A DNA stretch of 64,000 bases from Aeromonas rivipollensis (lineage in GTDB: Bacteria; Pseudomonadota; Gammaproteobacteria; Enterobacterales; Aeromonadaceae). Below are positions 30,924-40,037 of the stretch, in pieces. Positions within the stretch are counted from its first letter, which is position 1. Each line of letters begins with the position of its first letter. The stretch covers positions 3,959,001 to 4,023,000 of the forward strand of contig NZ_CP149130.1 of assembly GCF_037811135.1 (NCBI RefSeq). The letters are read 5' to 3'. The notes beneath the pieces are model-generated. The model saw only the letters and a program-made list of their open reading frames with translations, was not told the DNA's origin and ran no database searches. A program made the position numbers and the translations under genes.

Positions 30924-32261
30924 TCAACCCGCCTCCATCTCCTTGCGATAGCTCTTCACCTTGGCAAGGAACTGGCGCTTCTCCTTGCCGGAGAGCGGCT
31001 CCGCCATCGGCAGCTTGACCTTCATGGGGTCCACCGGGCGGTTGTTGACTCGCACCTCGTAGTGCAGATGGGCACCGGTAGAGCGACCCGTGTTGCCGGA
31101 GAGCGCTATCTTGTCCCCCATCTTCACCTTCTGGCCGGGTTTGACCAGCAGCTTGCTCAGGTGCAGATAGCGAGTCATCAGGGTGCGGCCGTGCTTGATC
31201 ACCACATAGGTGCCCGCGAGGGGGTGGCGGGTCGCCTTGAGCACGACACCGTCGCCGGTCGCCATCACGGGCGTCCCCACCGGCAGGGCGAAGTCAGTCC
31301 CCTCATGGGGGCGGACCTGGCCGGTAATGGGATGGCGTCGGGCCGGGTTGAAGTTGGAGCTGACCCGGTAGCGACTATGGGTCGGATACCGGCGGAAGCC
31401 GCGCTCCAGGCTGTTCGCCTGACCGTCATAATAGTTGCCATCTTCCGACAGCCAGGCCGATACCGTCTTGCCCTGGCTGAACACCTCCACCCCCAGCAGC
31501 TGGGTGTTGCCCGTGCTCTTGCCCTCGACCGTCTCCTGTCTCACCAACACCTTGAACTTGTCACCTCTTTGCAGATCCTTGGCGAAATTCAGGCGCCACT
31601 GGAACAGGTTGGCAATCTTCTGGATGTGGTTGGCCGGAATCCCCGCGTTGCGGGCGCTGACGTAGAAGCTGCCATTGATGACGCCGTCATAACTCTTCTG
31701 CTGCCACTGCACCTCTTCATTGAGCATGTTGGCGCTGTAAGTGTCGTCGGTACGCTCCAGCACCAGAGTCTGCTTGATGTTCAGGCGGATCTTCAGCTGC
31801 TGCAGTATGTTGTCCTGATCGATCAGCAACTCTATTGTCTGGCCGGGCTTGAGGCGGGCCAGATTGTTCTTGGCATCCGCATCCAGCACCTTGTAGAGGG
31901 TGGTGGTGGAGAGGCCGAGATTGTTGAAGATGGTGGTCAGGTTCTCGCCGTTACGTACCCGGTAATCCTGCCACTGGGGCGTGGCATCGGCCGGAATGTC
32001 ATCTTCCGGCGCCGCGGCTTCCACCAGCTCGTGATCCGGGATGTCGTTAAAATCCGTATTGTCTTCGTTGGTTGCAGTGCCAGTGGTGGCAATGGGCAAC
32101 TCCAGACGCAATGGCCGCTCAAGGATGTCACCTGGAGCTGGCAATACGGCTACCGCTGACAGCGTCATGGCCGTGAGCAATAGCATGGCGTAAAAATGTT
32201 TGCGGGGAACCGGGGGTTCCCAGTTGGCAGCCTGCGCTACCAAGGGACGGAGACGTTTCAT
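30924..32261 (-). CDS. mepM: Murein DD-endopeptidase MepM-like (M23)
   Basis: Zinc peptidase that opens peptidoglycan cross-links to let the wall grow. 445 residues: a cytoplasmic start, one membrane anchor near 25-42, an OapA/LysM-like domain about 95-150 (WQDYRVRNGENLTTIFNNLG), and an M23 domain about 310-415 with zinc ligands in RPHEGTDFALPVG and GAHLHYEVRVN. Length and architecture match E. coli MepM. It is divergent from the LapD-like gene across an AT-rich 270 bp region. Confidence 0.9.
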   Translation of the reverse strand: MKRLRPLVAQAANWEPPVPRKHFYAMLLLTAMTLSAVAVLPAPGDILERPLRLELPIATTGTATNEDNTDFNDIPDHELVEAAAPEDDIPADATPQWQDYRVRNGENLTTIFNNLGLSTTTLYKVLDADAKNNLARLKPGQTIELLIDQDNILQQLKIRLNIKQTLVLERTDDTYSANMLNEEVQWQQKSYDGVINGSFYVSARNAGIPANHIQKIANLFQWRLNFAKDLQRGDKFKVLVRQETVEGKSTGNTQLLGVEVFSQGKTVSAWLSEDGNYYDGQANSLERGFRRYPTHSRYRVSSNFNPARRHPITGQVRPHEGTDFALPVGTPVMATGDGVVLKATRHPLAGTYVVIKHGRTLMTRYLHLSKLLVKPGQKVKMGDKIALSGNTGRSTGAHLHYEVRVNNRPVDPMKVKLPMAEPLSGKEKRQFLAKVKSYRKEMEAG

Positions 32262-32531
32262 CCGCTATCCTGTTATTAGATCTAAGGGTGGTAGTTGTGG
32301 GTCTGTTTTTATGATTTTTTATTATGAAAACCGAATATCTGGGTTTTAGACCTAAATACTTACAAAAAGTTCATCGCGATATGCACGAAACTCACATTTT
32401 ATGCATAACCTTCCCCCATGGGCAGAAATGATCGCCTTTTTCAGCCATTTTTTTCTATTTTTAAGAACCAAGTCCGGTTGTGTTCATCCCCGGACCACCA
32501 AATGTTGCAAAAACATTTCCAGGGAGTGGGT

Positions 32532-33830
32532 ATGTCATTGGCAAGATTGTTAAATGTAATCATCCTGATCCTGTTCACCATTGGTGCCATCCTGCTGCTC
32601 ATGCTGGAGATCACCACGGTACGGCAGTCCATTCTCGATCAGATGTCGGCCAATCTGGAGACGGCCATCACGGCCCTGGGTCTGGTGCTGCAAGGCACCC
32701 TGCTCAACGATGACAAGGTACTGGCGGAAACCATTGCCAACGCCATGTTCGATGGCGGCTTCGTCAGCTCGGTCACGCTGCTGGATCCGGATGGGCAGTT
32801 GCTGTTCCAGAAAGTCTTCCACACGGCCCAGCAGAACATCCCCAGCTGGCTGCCCGCTGTCGTCCACATGCCACCGGTCAAGATCGAGCAGGAGCTCACC
32901 GATGGCTGGCGTATTCTGGGCACCCTCACCCTCGAAGGCCACGAGGGATACGCCTACCAACACCTCTGGAACGCCATCAGCCGCACCGGACTGGCGCTGC
33001 TCGCGGGTCTGCTGGTCTTCACCCTGGTGATCACCTGGGTGTGCGGCCGTCTGCTGCGCCCCCTCGAACAAGTCAGCCAGCAGCTGGTGCAGATCCGCAA
33101 ACGCCAGTTCAGTGGCAATCTGCCAACCCCATGGCTTCGCGAGTTGCAGGAGGTCGTGGCCTCCATCAACCAGCTGGTCTCCGAACGCAAGCGGGATCTG
33201 CTGCAGCAAAGGCTCAAGATCACCCAGCTCGGCAAACATGACAACTTGCTGGCCCATCAGAAACTCGCTGGGTTGACCGACATCGCCAACGGCATGTATC
33301 TGCAACACTTTTTCTCCACTCAGGGAAACATCCGGCTCTATAGCCGGTTACTGCCCCAGACCCCACCTACCACGGACAGCTCGCCGGATGAGATCCGGGC
33401 GCTGCTCAACGACTGGTTGACTCAGAAGACGGAAGGGCTACAGCTCCCCCTCAGCCTGCTCAATCATCCCGACTGGGCACAGTTCGCCTCCTCCCTGGCC
33501 AGCGCCAGGGGCAAGACCCTGGACTGGCGCTGGGATCTGGCAAGCTTCCCTCCCCTGGCCGAGGAGCGCCTGGGGGCGCTTCAGGCTCAGGGGGTCGAGA
33601 TGGCATTCAGTAATGTGCCCATGAACAATGACAACCTGACAAAGCTAGACCCCATCAAGCCGATCTTCATCAGCTGCCAGCTGACCCAGGCCCCCCTCTA
33701 CTGGAACCTGCTTTCCCAGTGTCTGCATGCTTCCGGTTATACCCTGCTGGCAGAAGCCGGCGACATCAACGATACGGATACCCTGCGCAGCTGGGGCATC
33801 GATGGCTATGCCAGCCAGGAGGCATCATGA
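32532..33830 (+). CDS. LapD-like inside-out receptor lacking GGDEF, with a degenerate EAL domain
   Basis: 432 residues. TM helix 5-27; a periplasmic LapD/MoxY-type domain about 30-148 with SANLETAITALGLVLQG and the DGWRILGTL segment that resembles the LapG-binding Trp region of LapD; TM helix 150-172; HAMP about 173-225. Canonical LapD (about 650 residues) continues with GGDEF and EAL domains. Here only a GGDEF-start-like scrap remains (LAGLTDIANGMYLQHFF, near 246), then an EAL-like C terminus in which the EAL, DDFG and AEGVE positions read as unrelated residues (SNVP near 360, AEAGD near 407). The stop overlaps the next ATG. GGGAGTGGGT precedes the start. Confidence 0.8.
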   Translation: MSLARLLNVIILILFTIGAILLLMLEITTVRQSILDQMSANLETAITALGLVLQGTLLNDDKVLAETIANAMFDGGFVSSVTLLDPDGQLLFQKVFHTAQQNIPSWLPAVVHMPPVKIEQELTDGWRILGTLTLEGHEGYAYQHLWNAISRTGLALLAGLLVFTLVITWVCGRLLRPLEQVSQQLVQIRKRQFSGNLPTPWLRELQEVVASINQLVSERKRDLLQQRLKITQLGKHDNLLAHQKLAGLTDIANGMYLQHFFSTQGNIRLYSRLLPQTPPTTDSSPDEIRALLNDWLTQKTEGLQLPLSLLNHPDWAQFASSLASARGKTLDWRWDLASFPPLAEERLGALQAQGVEMAFSNVPMNNDNLTKLDPIKPIFISCQLTQAPLYWNLLSQCLHASGYTLLAEAGDINDTDTLRSWGIDGYASQEAS

Positions 33831-34768
33831 GAATCCCTGTCCTATTGCTTGCCCTGCTGTGGCAACCCGGCTCTTATGCAGTGTCCATGACCATAGGCAC
33901 GGGGGGAGAACAGGGGATCTATTACCAGGTCATCAAGGAGTTCTGCCGACTGGCTCACAAGAGCGACCCCGCACTACAATGCAAACCGCAGGCCAGTTCG
34001 GGCTCCATCGAAAATCTGCGGCAGTTGCAAGCCGGAGACATCCCCTACGCCCTCGTGCAGTCTGACTGGCTCTATCAGGCCAGCCAGGGCACGGGACCAT
34101 TTGCCAAGCAACCCCAGCCCGAATTGAGAACCCTCTTTGCCACCCATGCTGAGCCTTTCACCATAGTGGTGCGGGCCGATGGCGACATCACCACCCTGGA
34201 GCAACTCAAGCGGGCCCCCATCGACATGGGACTGAAGAGTTCGGGTACTCGTCAGACGGCACTGGCACTGTTCAACCTGTTAGGGGCAAAGGAACAGGAT
34301 CTCGATCTGAAGAGCGTGGCCAATCTGTCCGAAGCCTTGTGCAGCAAACAGATCGATGCCTATGGGTTGGTGATGGGGCATCCGAACCGGATCGTGCTGG
34401 AGACATCCAAGCGCTGCGCCATCCGATTCATGGCCATCGAGGGCGCGACCAGGGATCAACTGCTGCAAGGCGTCAAATACTACCAGCGCAGTCAGGTACC
34501 GGCCCGCATCTATCCCGGCAACCAGAAAGCCACCCCCACCTTTGCCATCGCCGCCACCCTGGTGACCAATGCCACCACGCCGGATGAAGACGCCTATCGC
34601 CTGACCAAAGCCATGCTGAGCCAGCAGACCAGTTTCAACGAGCAGACCTATGGCTATGCCAACCTGTTCCACAAGGCGCGCAACAAGACAGGCCCGGTGC
34701 TCAGCATCACACAGCACCCGGGGGCGGCAAGATACTTCGAGGAGTTGAAAGCCGCAGGCAAGCTATAG
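33827..34768 (+). CDS. TAXI-family solute-binding protein
   Basis: 313-residue periplasmic binding protein of the TRAP-associated TAXI family. A signal peptide (MRIPVLLLALLWQPGSYA) is followed by the hallmark TIGTGGEQGIYYQVIKEFC near 22 and SSGSIENLRQLQAGDIPYAL near 58. No TRAP membrane subunits are nearby, so it probably acts as a sensor or partner rather than as a transport component. Its ATG overlaps the stop of the LapD-like gene (ATGA), indicating translational coupling and a shared task. It overlaps lapG tail to tail by six bases. Confidence 0.85.
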   Translation: MRIPVLLLALLWQPGSYAVSMTIGTGGEQGIYYQVIKEFCRLAHKSDPALQCKPQASSGSIENLRQLQAGDIPYALVQSDWLYQASQGTGPFAKQPQPELRTLFATHAEPFTIVVRADGDITTLEQLKRAPIDMGLKSSGTRQTALALFNLLGAKEQDLDLKSVANLSEALCSKQIDAYGLVMGHPNRIVLETSKRCAIRFMAIEGATRDQLLQGVKYYQRSQVPARIYPGNQKATPTFAIAATLVTNATTPDEDAYRLTKAMLSQQTSFNEQTYGYANLFHKARNKTGPVLSITQHPGAARYFEELKAAGKL

Positions 34769-35437
34769 CTGGCGACGGGGGGCACGCAGATGTTCGCTGG
34801 AAAAGCGGCTCTGCATCGACTTCCACTGGGTCAGGCGATCGGCACTCCCGGCCAGGGTCCCCTCACGGCGTGACTTCATGACCCAGATGCTTTTGGCATC
34901 GAAGCTGTACACGGGTTGCAGGTCATTGCGCTTGCTGCCGGGCAGGATGCGACCATTGATGTTGTCCAGCACCAGAGGGTCGGACTTGGTCGTCGGGAAA
35001 TAGAGCGTCACCATGTGAAACTGGTTGTAGCGGATCGCCTTCACATAGGCCAGCCGCAGCTTCTTCTCGTCAACGCCGAGCTCCATCAGGGTGTAGTACT
35101 TGGAGATGCTGTAATCCTCGCAGTCACCCCCTCTGGCACCGATGAATTCCAGTGGATTGGCCCAATAGTCCTCGTCCCCCCAAAGTCTGGGATCCTCGCT
35201 GTAGGTCAGATTGTTGAAGTAGTTATTGACCAACTCCAGCTTCTGCTGATCCGTGGTGCCCGCTCTGGGCGCGAGCAGGCGCGAGAAGGCCTCGGCGCGC
35301 TGGATAGCCCTGGCGCCATAGACTTCCTGCATTTTTGCCTTCAGCTCGGGGCTGGTAATGTGTTCGGACAGGCGGGAGGCCTGCACGCTGGCACAGAGCA
35401 GTGCCAGGGTGCAGGTGGAGAGAAGCAATAATTTCAT
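34763..35437 (-). CDS. lapG: Periplasmic cysteine protease LapG
   Basis: Transglutaminase-like, calcium-dependent protease that clips the N terminus of large surface adhesins (LapA type) and releases biofilm; LapD holds it inactive. 224 residues with a signal peptide cut after SVQA. The triad is intact: Cys106 in RGGDCEDYS, His141 in NQFHMVTLYF, Asp158 in LVLDNINGR, with the spacing known for the family. GGAG precedes the ATG. It is on the opposite strand, converging on the LapD-like/TAXI pair. No LapA adhesin gene is in the window. Confidence 0.9.
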   Translation of the reverse strand: MKLLLLSTCTLALLCASVQASRLSEHITSPELKAKMQEVYGARAIQRAEAFSRLLAPRAGTTDQQKLELVNNYFNNLTYSEDPRLWGDEDYWANPLEFIGARGGDCEDYSISKYYTLMELGVDEKKLRLAYVKAIRYNQFHMVTLYFPTTKSDPLVLDNINGRILPGSKRNDLQPVYSFDAKSIWVMKSRREGTLAGSADRLTQWKSMQSRFSSEHLRAPRRQL

Positions 35438-35513
35438 AACTGACACTCCATATCAGACGCTGGAGGTCAGTATAGTTGGCCGCAGCCACCCCATAGGGCG
35501 AGTCCGGGATGAC

Positions 35514-36440
35514 TCAACGACACTGGGCGAAGGCGTCGGCCAGCTGCTGCATGAAGTGCGGATAAGCATCGGGACCAAGCGGTACCTGCTCACCCACTTC
35601 ATCCAGCAGCAACACCTTGGCGCCTGTATTACGGGCGACCGATTCGATCACCGCAGGCGAGAATTGCGGCTCGGCATAGATGCAACTCGCCTGTTTCTCT
35701 TCAAGCGCCTTGCGGATCTCCACCAGCGTCTTGGCGCCGGGGCGGCGCTCCGGGCTCACGGTGAAGTGGCCCTTGGAGCTCATGCCGTAGTGACGCTCCC
35801 AGTAACCATAGGCCTCGTGAAACACAAAATAGCCCTTCTGGTTCACCGCCTTCATCTGTTCGGCGATCACCTTGTCCTTGGCGTCCACCTTGGCATCGAA
35901 TGCGGCGAGGTTGGCGGCATAACGGGCCTGATTGACCGGATCCAGCTTGCCAAGCTCGGTCGCGATCGCCTTGGCAATCACCTTGGCCTGGGTTGGCCCC
36001 AGCCAGATATGGGGATCCACCCCCTCGTGGTGATGCCCCTCATGCCCTTCATCGTGGTCATGGTCATGGTCATGGTCATGGTCGTCATGATGAGCGGGAT
36101 CCTGGCTGCCCTGAGTCGCGTAGTTGAACAGCGGCATCCCCGGAACCTGGGTCAGGGTCAGCTTGTGGGGATGCTCGGCCAGCGGCTTGGCCATGAAACC
36201 TTCCAGCTCGGGGCCGACCCACACCACCAGATCGGCGCCGTTGATGCTGCGTATATCGGAGGGGCGCAGGGAGAAGTCGTGGGGAGAGGCGCCGGTTGGC
36301 AGCAAGACTTTCGGCTCACTCACGCCATCGGTGATGGCCGCCGCGATAAAACCAAGGGGTTTGAGGGTGGTCAGCACCTCGAGGGCGCGGACAGGCAGAC
36401 TCACCGCCAGCAGCGCAGTGATCAGAGTAAGAATTCGCAT
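35514..36440 (-). CDS. znuA: Zinc ABC transporter substrate-binding protein ZnuA
   Basis: Periplasmic high-affinity zinc binder. 308 residues, signal peptide ending PVRA. The cluster A-1 zinc-site histidines and the charged His-rich loop (an HD repeat stretch near residues 118-140, then GVDPHIWLGPTQAK) are present, as are FVFHEAYGYWERHYG and VSPERRPGAKT. It is divergent from znuCB across a Zur-box region. Confidence 0.96.
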   Translation of the reverse strand: MRILTLITALLAVSLPVRALEVLTTLKPLGFIAAAITDGVSEPKVLLPTGASPHDFSLRPSDIRSINGADLVVWVGPELEGFMAKPLAEHPHKLTLTQVPGMPLFNYATQGSQDPAHHDDHDHDHDHDHDEGHEGHHHEGVDPHIWLGPTQAKVIAKAIATELGKLDPVNQARYAANLAAFDAKVDAKDKVIAEQMKAVNQKGYFVFHEAYGYWERHYGMSSKGHFTVSPERRPGAKTLVEIRKALEEKQASCIYAEPQFSPAVIESVARNTGAKVLLLDEVGEQVPLGPDAYPHFMQQLADAFAQCR

Positions 36441-36464
36441 AGAGGTCTCGTCAGGGAGTGAGTG

Positions 36465-36479
36465 TGTGATAATATAACA
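36465..36479. promoter_or_regulatory. Zur box facing znuA
   Basis: TGTGATAATATAACA matches the gammaproteobacterial Zur consensus TGTTATAATATAACA with one mismatch, 25 bp before the znuA ATG. Confidence 0.75.
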
Positions 36480-36491
36480 AACCAACGTCGC

Positions 36492-36506
36492 TGTTATATT
36501 ATAACT
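36492..36506. promoter_or_regulatory. Zur box facing znuCB
   Basis: TGTTATATTATAACT matches the Zur palindrome except for the last base, about 30 bp before the znuC ATG. Together with the neighbouring box it gives one operator per divergent promoter. Confidence 0.82.
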
Positions 36507-36534
36507 CTCACAGGCTGTAAACCCCGGAGCTGTC

Positions 36535-37299
36535 ATGACCCAACTGGTGGAGCTGAAAGAGGTCTGTCTGTCGTTTGACGGACGGTCCGTGCTCGACAAG
36601 GTCTCCTTTACCCTGAACAAAGGCAAAATCACCACCCTGGTCGGCCCCAACGGGGCTGGCAAGAGCACCCTGAGCAAGCTGGTGCTAGGCCTGCTCAATC
36701 CGGACTCCGGCAAGATCATCCGTCGTCGCGATCTGCGGGTCGGCTATGTTCCCCAGCGCCTCTATCTGGACCCCACCCTGCCGCTGACGGTGCGCCGCTT
36801 CCTGCAACTCGGCAAGAACAGCCGCCTCTCCATCGAGGAAGCGCTGGAGCGGGTAGGCGCCCAGGAGCTGCTGGACAACCGGATGCAGAAACTCTCCGGC
36901 GGCGAGATGCAGCGAGTGCTACTGGCCCGTGCCCTGCTGGTCAAGCCCGAGCTGCTGGTCCTGGACGAGCCGGTCCAGGGGGTGGATATCACGGGCCAGA
37001 TCGAGCTCTACGCCCTCATCAGCCAGCTGGCGGCCGAGTTCAACTGTGCCGTGTTGATGGTCTCCCACGATCTGCACCTGGTGATGGCCAGCACCCACGA
37101 GGTGATCTGCCTCAATCGCCACGTCTGCTGCCACGGCGAGCCGGAGAGCGTGGCACGCCACCCCGAATTTGCACGCCTGTTCGGGCGCCCTGAGCGGGAG
37201 GTGCTGGCGGTCTACACCCACCATCATCACTGCGACGGCGAACACCATCATCATGAGCCGCAGGTCCCCGTCATCCGCCTGCCGTCTCGCAATCCATAA
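36535..37299 (+). CDS. znuC: Zinc ABC transporter ATP-binding protein ZnuC
   Basis: ATPase that drives zinc import. 254 residues: Walker [10 protein letters not shown] near 39, the signature [16 protein letters not shown] near 121, Walker [13 protein letters not shown] near 140, H-loop SHDLHLV. The C terminus has a His-rich tail ([12 protein letters not shown]) that may bind zinc, known in ZnuC proteins. znuB follows after 20 bp. Confidence 0.96.
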   Translation: MTQLVELKEVCLSFDGRSVLDKVSFTLNKGKITTLVGPNGAGKSTLSKLVLGLLNPDSGKIIRRRDLRVGYVPQRLYLDPTLPLTVRRFLQLGKNSRLSIEEALERVGAQELLDNRMQKLSGGEMQRVLLARALLVKPELLVLDEPVQGVDITGQIELYALISQLAAEFNCAVLMVSHDLHLVMASTHEVICLNRHVCCHGEPESVARHPEFARLFGRPEREVLAVYTHHHHCDGEHHHHEPQVPVIRLPSRNP

Positions 37300-37319
37300 G
37301 CGCAGTTAAGGACATTCAA

Positions 37320-38099
37320 GTGGACAGCTTTCTGTTATACGCCCTCGCGGCAGGCCTCGGCATCGCCCTGCTGGCCGGGCCCCTCGGCAGCTTCGTGGTG
37401 TGGCGCAAGATGGCCTACTTTGGCGACACCCTCTCCCACGCCTGCCTGTTCGGCATCGCCCTCGGCATACTGCTGCAGGTGGATCTCACCCTGGCAGTGG
37501 TAGTCTGCTGCCTCGCCATGGCCATGCTGCTGGTGATCATGAGCCGCAACCAGCAGGTGGCGACCGATACCCTGCTCGGCATCCTGGCCCACAGCGCCCT
37601 CTCCCTTGGCCTGGTCACCTTGAGCTTCATGGACAACGTGCGGGTGGATCTGATGGCCTACCTGTTTGGCGACCTGCTCTCGGTACAGCCCATGGATCTG
37701 CTCTGGATCTACGGCGGCGGCGCCCTGGTGCTGCTCACCCTGTGGCGGCTGTGGGATCCCCTGCTCTCCATGACCATCTCGGAAGAGCTGGCGCGGGTGG
37801 AGGGAGTACGGGTCGATGTGCTGCGCTGCGTGTTGATGCTGCTGATAGGCCTGGTGATCGCCGTGGCCATGAAATTTGTCGGGGCCCTCATCATCACCTC
37901 CTTGCTGATCATTCCCGCCGCCACCGCCCGCCGCTTCAGCCAGACGCCGGAGCAGATGGCCGGCTTCGCGGCCCTGATCGGCTGTCTCGCCGTACTGGGG
38001 GGCCTGACCCTCTCCTGGTATCAGGACACACCGGCAGGTCCCTCGGTCGTGGTCTGCGCCACCAGCCTCTTTATCCTGAGCCAGTTCAGGAAAGCCTGA
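37320..38099 (+). CDS. znuB: Zinc ABC transporter permease ZnuB
   Basis: Membrane subunit of the zinc importer, 259 residues, about eight helices. It starts at a GTG (Met-Asp-Ser-Phe) with TAAGGA eight bases ahead. [20 protein letters not shown] near 22 is the typical permease start, and [20 protein letters not shown] near 187 the coupling region. The C terminus is [12 protein letters not shown] short echo of SLFILSQ coding DNA appears 100 bp further on. Confidence 0.95.
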   Translation: MDSFLLYALAAGLGIALLAGPLGSFVVWRKMAYFGDTLSHACLFGIALGILLQVDLTLAVVVCCLAMAMLLVIMSRNQQVATDTLLGILAHSALSLGLVTLSFMDNVRVDLMAYLFGDLLSVQPMDLLWIYGGGALVLLTLWRLWDPLLSMTISEELARVEGVRVDVLRCVLMLLIGLVIAVAMKFVGALIITSLLIIPAATARRFSQTPEQMAGFAALIGCLAVLGGLTLSWYQDTPAGPSVVVCATSLFILSQFRKA

Positions 38100-38101
38100 G
38101 C

Positions 38102-38138
38102 CTGGAGTGGCCTGACCCTTGCTGTCAGGCCACTCCAG
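38102..38138 (+). terminator. long hairpin after znuB
   Basis: 15-pair perfect stem CTGGAGTGGCCTGAC/GTCAGGCCACTCCAG with a seven-base loop, two bases past the znuB stop. No T tract follows, so it may act as an mRNA 3' end stabiliser or a rho-assisted terminator. Confidence 0.55.
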
Positions 38139-38164
38139 CCCTGGGCCCCTCGTTATCCCCTGCC

Positions 38165-38183
38165 CCCTGTTTATCCTGAGCCA
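38165..38183 (+). repeat. possible fragment of a second znuB 3' end
   Basis: CTGTTTATCCTGAGCCAA reproduces CTCTTTATCCTGAGCCAG of the znuB end with two mismatches and would read LFILSQ. No stop follows in that frame before the lysR gene on the other strand. Short, hence tentative. Confidence 0.35.
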
Positions 38184-38196
38184 ACAGCTCGCCGGG

Positions 38197-39087
38197 CTAG
38201 AGCGGCATGCTCTGGCGCGTCTCCATCATCAGCCACTGGCGCAGCCTACTGATGGCGGGCTCATGGGCCCGGGATCGCTTGCAGGTGAAGTAGAAGGCAT
38301 CTCCCGTCTCCAGCTGGTGCACCGGCAAGGCCACCAGCTGGGGATCGTCCGGTCGCAGCATGTAGTCGTTCACGAACGCCACCCCCTGATCCCAGGCCGC
38401 CGCCTCCATCGCCAGCAGCACATGGCTGAAGTGGTGCATCCGCGCCTCGTCCGGAATGACCAGCCCCCCCGCCTTGGCCCAGCGCTGCCAATCCTCCCCC
38501 CGCGCCTTGTAGATGGACTGCACCGAGAGCAGCGGCAACTGCCAGATGGCGGCAGGCCACTCCCCCTCCACCTGCTGCAACAGGCGACGACTGCAGACCG
38601 GAAAGAGCCGCTCCCGATAGATGAGATCGTGGCAATAGCCGCGCCCGTGGGGGGAGACTGTGATGAAGCAGTCCGCCACCCGATCGGAGAGTTCGGGATC
38701 CTCCGCCACCATCTCCAGGCTCAGATCCAGCTCGGGGTAGAGCTGGCGTAGCCCGGCCAGCCTGGGGATCAGCCACTTCACCGCGAACGAGCTGTAGACC
38801 GCGAGCCGCAGCCGCATCTCGCCTCCCCCGCGCAGCTGTTCGCTGCTCTGGGCTATCTGGCCGAGCCCGGCGGAGATCCCCTCGAAATAGCTCTCCCCCT
38901 GGGCGGTCAGGGACAGCAGGCGTCCCTGGCGCAGCAGCAGCCGCTCCCCCAGAAAGTCCTCCAGCAGGCGGATCTGGTGGCTGACCGCGCTCTGGCTGAC
39001 ATTGAGCTCCAGGGCCGCACGGGAGAAACTGAGCAGACGGGCAACCGCCTCGAAGTATTGAACGGCGCGCAGGGGAGGTAGCTTCAT
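38197..39087 (-). CDS. LysR family regulator (GcvA-like)
   Basis: 296 residues: an N-terminal winged HTH (residues 5-62; PLRAVQYFEAVARLLSFSRAALELNVSQSAVSHQIR shifted over two helices) and a LysR substrate-binding domain (about 90-290). The MKLPPLRAVQYFEAVAR start is typical of the GcvA/AmpR-like branch. It is divergent from an EamA exporter with about 90 bp between, so it probably regulates that exporter. The ligand is unknown. Confidence 0.88.
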   Translation of the reverse strand: MKLPPLRAVQYFEAVARLLSFSRAALELNVSQSAVSHQIRLLEDFLGERLLLRQGRLLSLTAQGESYFEGISAGLGQIAQSSEQLRGGGEMRLRLAVYSSFAVKWLIPRLAGLRQLYPELDLSLEMVAEDPELSDRVADCFITVSPHGRGYCHDLIYRERLFPVCSRRLLQQVEGEWPAAIWQLPLLSVQSIYKARGEDWQRWAKAGGLVIPDEARMHHFSHVLLAMEAAAWDQGVAFVNDYMLRPDDPQLVALPVHQLETGDAFYFTCKRSRAHEPAISRLRQWLMMETRQSMPL

Positions 39088-39178
39088 TATCCAAAATTCT
39101 CATGGATGGTGATTTTTTATCATTTTACTGGATAACGGGCGTCAGACTACCCTTCCCTCATCTAACGTGGGAGGTGGT

Positions 39179-40036
39179 ATGAACGCAGTCGGGATTGGCA
39201 TCCTCTATCTGGTGCTGGGCAACATGGTGGCGGTCTTCTCCGATGCGCTGGTCAAGGTGCTGGAGCCGAGCCAGCCGGTGTTCCAGTTCGTCTTCTTCCG
39301 CCAGCTCTCCGCCGCCCTCCTGCTGGCACCCTGGCTGCTCTGGTCCTGGCGGCGCAACCCGCCGGTAGCCATCAAGTGGCACCTGCTGCGGGCTCACATC
39401 TGGGCGATCGGCGTCTGCCTGATGGTGGTCGCCCTCACCCGCTTGCCGCTGGCAACCGCCAATGCCCTCTTCTATGCGGCCCCGCTGCTGATGGTGCCGC
39501 TCGCGGTCTGGCTGGCAGGGGAAGCGCTGTCGCGCCAGAAAGTGCTGACGGCCCTGGTGGGTTTCATCGGTGTGCTGATAGTGCTGCGCCCGACCGAGGT
39601 GAACTGGGCCGCCCTGGCGGCGCTCGGAGTGGCGCTCTCCATGGCGGTCAACAACCTGCTGATCAAGCGGATCCCCCTCAAGCAGCCCATCGCCCAGACC
39701 CTGTTTTTCACCAACGTGCTGAGCATGCCGATCATACTGGCGCTGGCCTGGTGGGAAGGGGGGGCCTGGCAGTGGCAGATGTGGTGGCCCGCCTTCGGCT
39801 CCTCGGCGCTGATCATGGTCTATGCGGGCCTGTGCGTGGTGGCCTATCGCAAGGCGGAGGCGAGCAAGATCGCCTCGGCGGAGTACACCGGCCTGCTGAT
39901 GGCAGTCGCCATCGGGGTCTGGCTGTTTGACGAGCAACCGGGTCTGCCGCTGCTGCTGGGGTGCCTGTGCATCATACTGCCGCTGGTCGCAATGGCGCGC
40001 GGCAAGTCAAAACCGCTGGCAGAGCCGGCGGTCTGA
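39179..40036 (+). CDS. EamA/DMT family transporter
   Basis: 285-residue drug/metabolite transporter with ten predicted helices in two EamA halves (about 5-137 and 146-280). GGAGGTGGT precedes the ATG that gives MNAVGIGILYL; a GTG four codons upstream lies in the ribosome site and is rejected. SRQKVLTALVGFIGVLIVLRP marks the end of the first half. Export substrate unknown; likely controlled by the adjacent LysR protein. Confidence 0.88.
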   Translation: MNAVGIGILYLVLGNMVAVFSDALVKVLEPSQPVFQFVFFRQLSAALLLAPWLLWSWRRNPPVAIKWHLLRAHIWAIGVCLMVVALTRLPLATANALFYAAPLLMVPLAVWLAGEALSRQKVLTALVGFIGVLIVLRPTEVNWAALAALGVALSMAVNNLLIKRIPLKQPIAQTLFFTNVLSMPIILALAWWEGGAWQWQMWWPAFGSSALIMVYAGLCVVAYRKAEASKIASAEYTGLLMAVAIGVWLFDEQPGLPLLLGCLCIILPLVAMARGKSKPLAEPAV

Positions 40037-40037
40037 A

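Noticed and set aside
36055..36090. Short tandem repeat CATGGT/CATGGTCATGGT
   Set aside because: It encodes the His-Asp repeat of the ZnuA metal loop and is explained by the protein.
38119..38751. Plus-strand frame of 210 codons after znuB
   Set aside because: Most of it is antisense to the LysR gene; only the first bases are of interest as a possible znuB end remnant.
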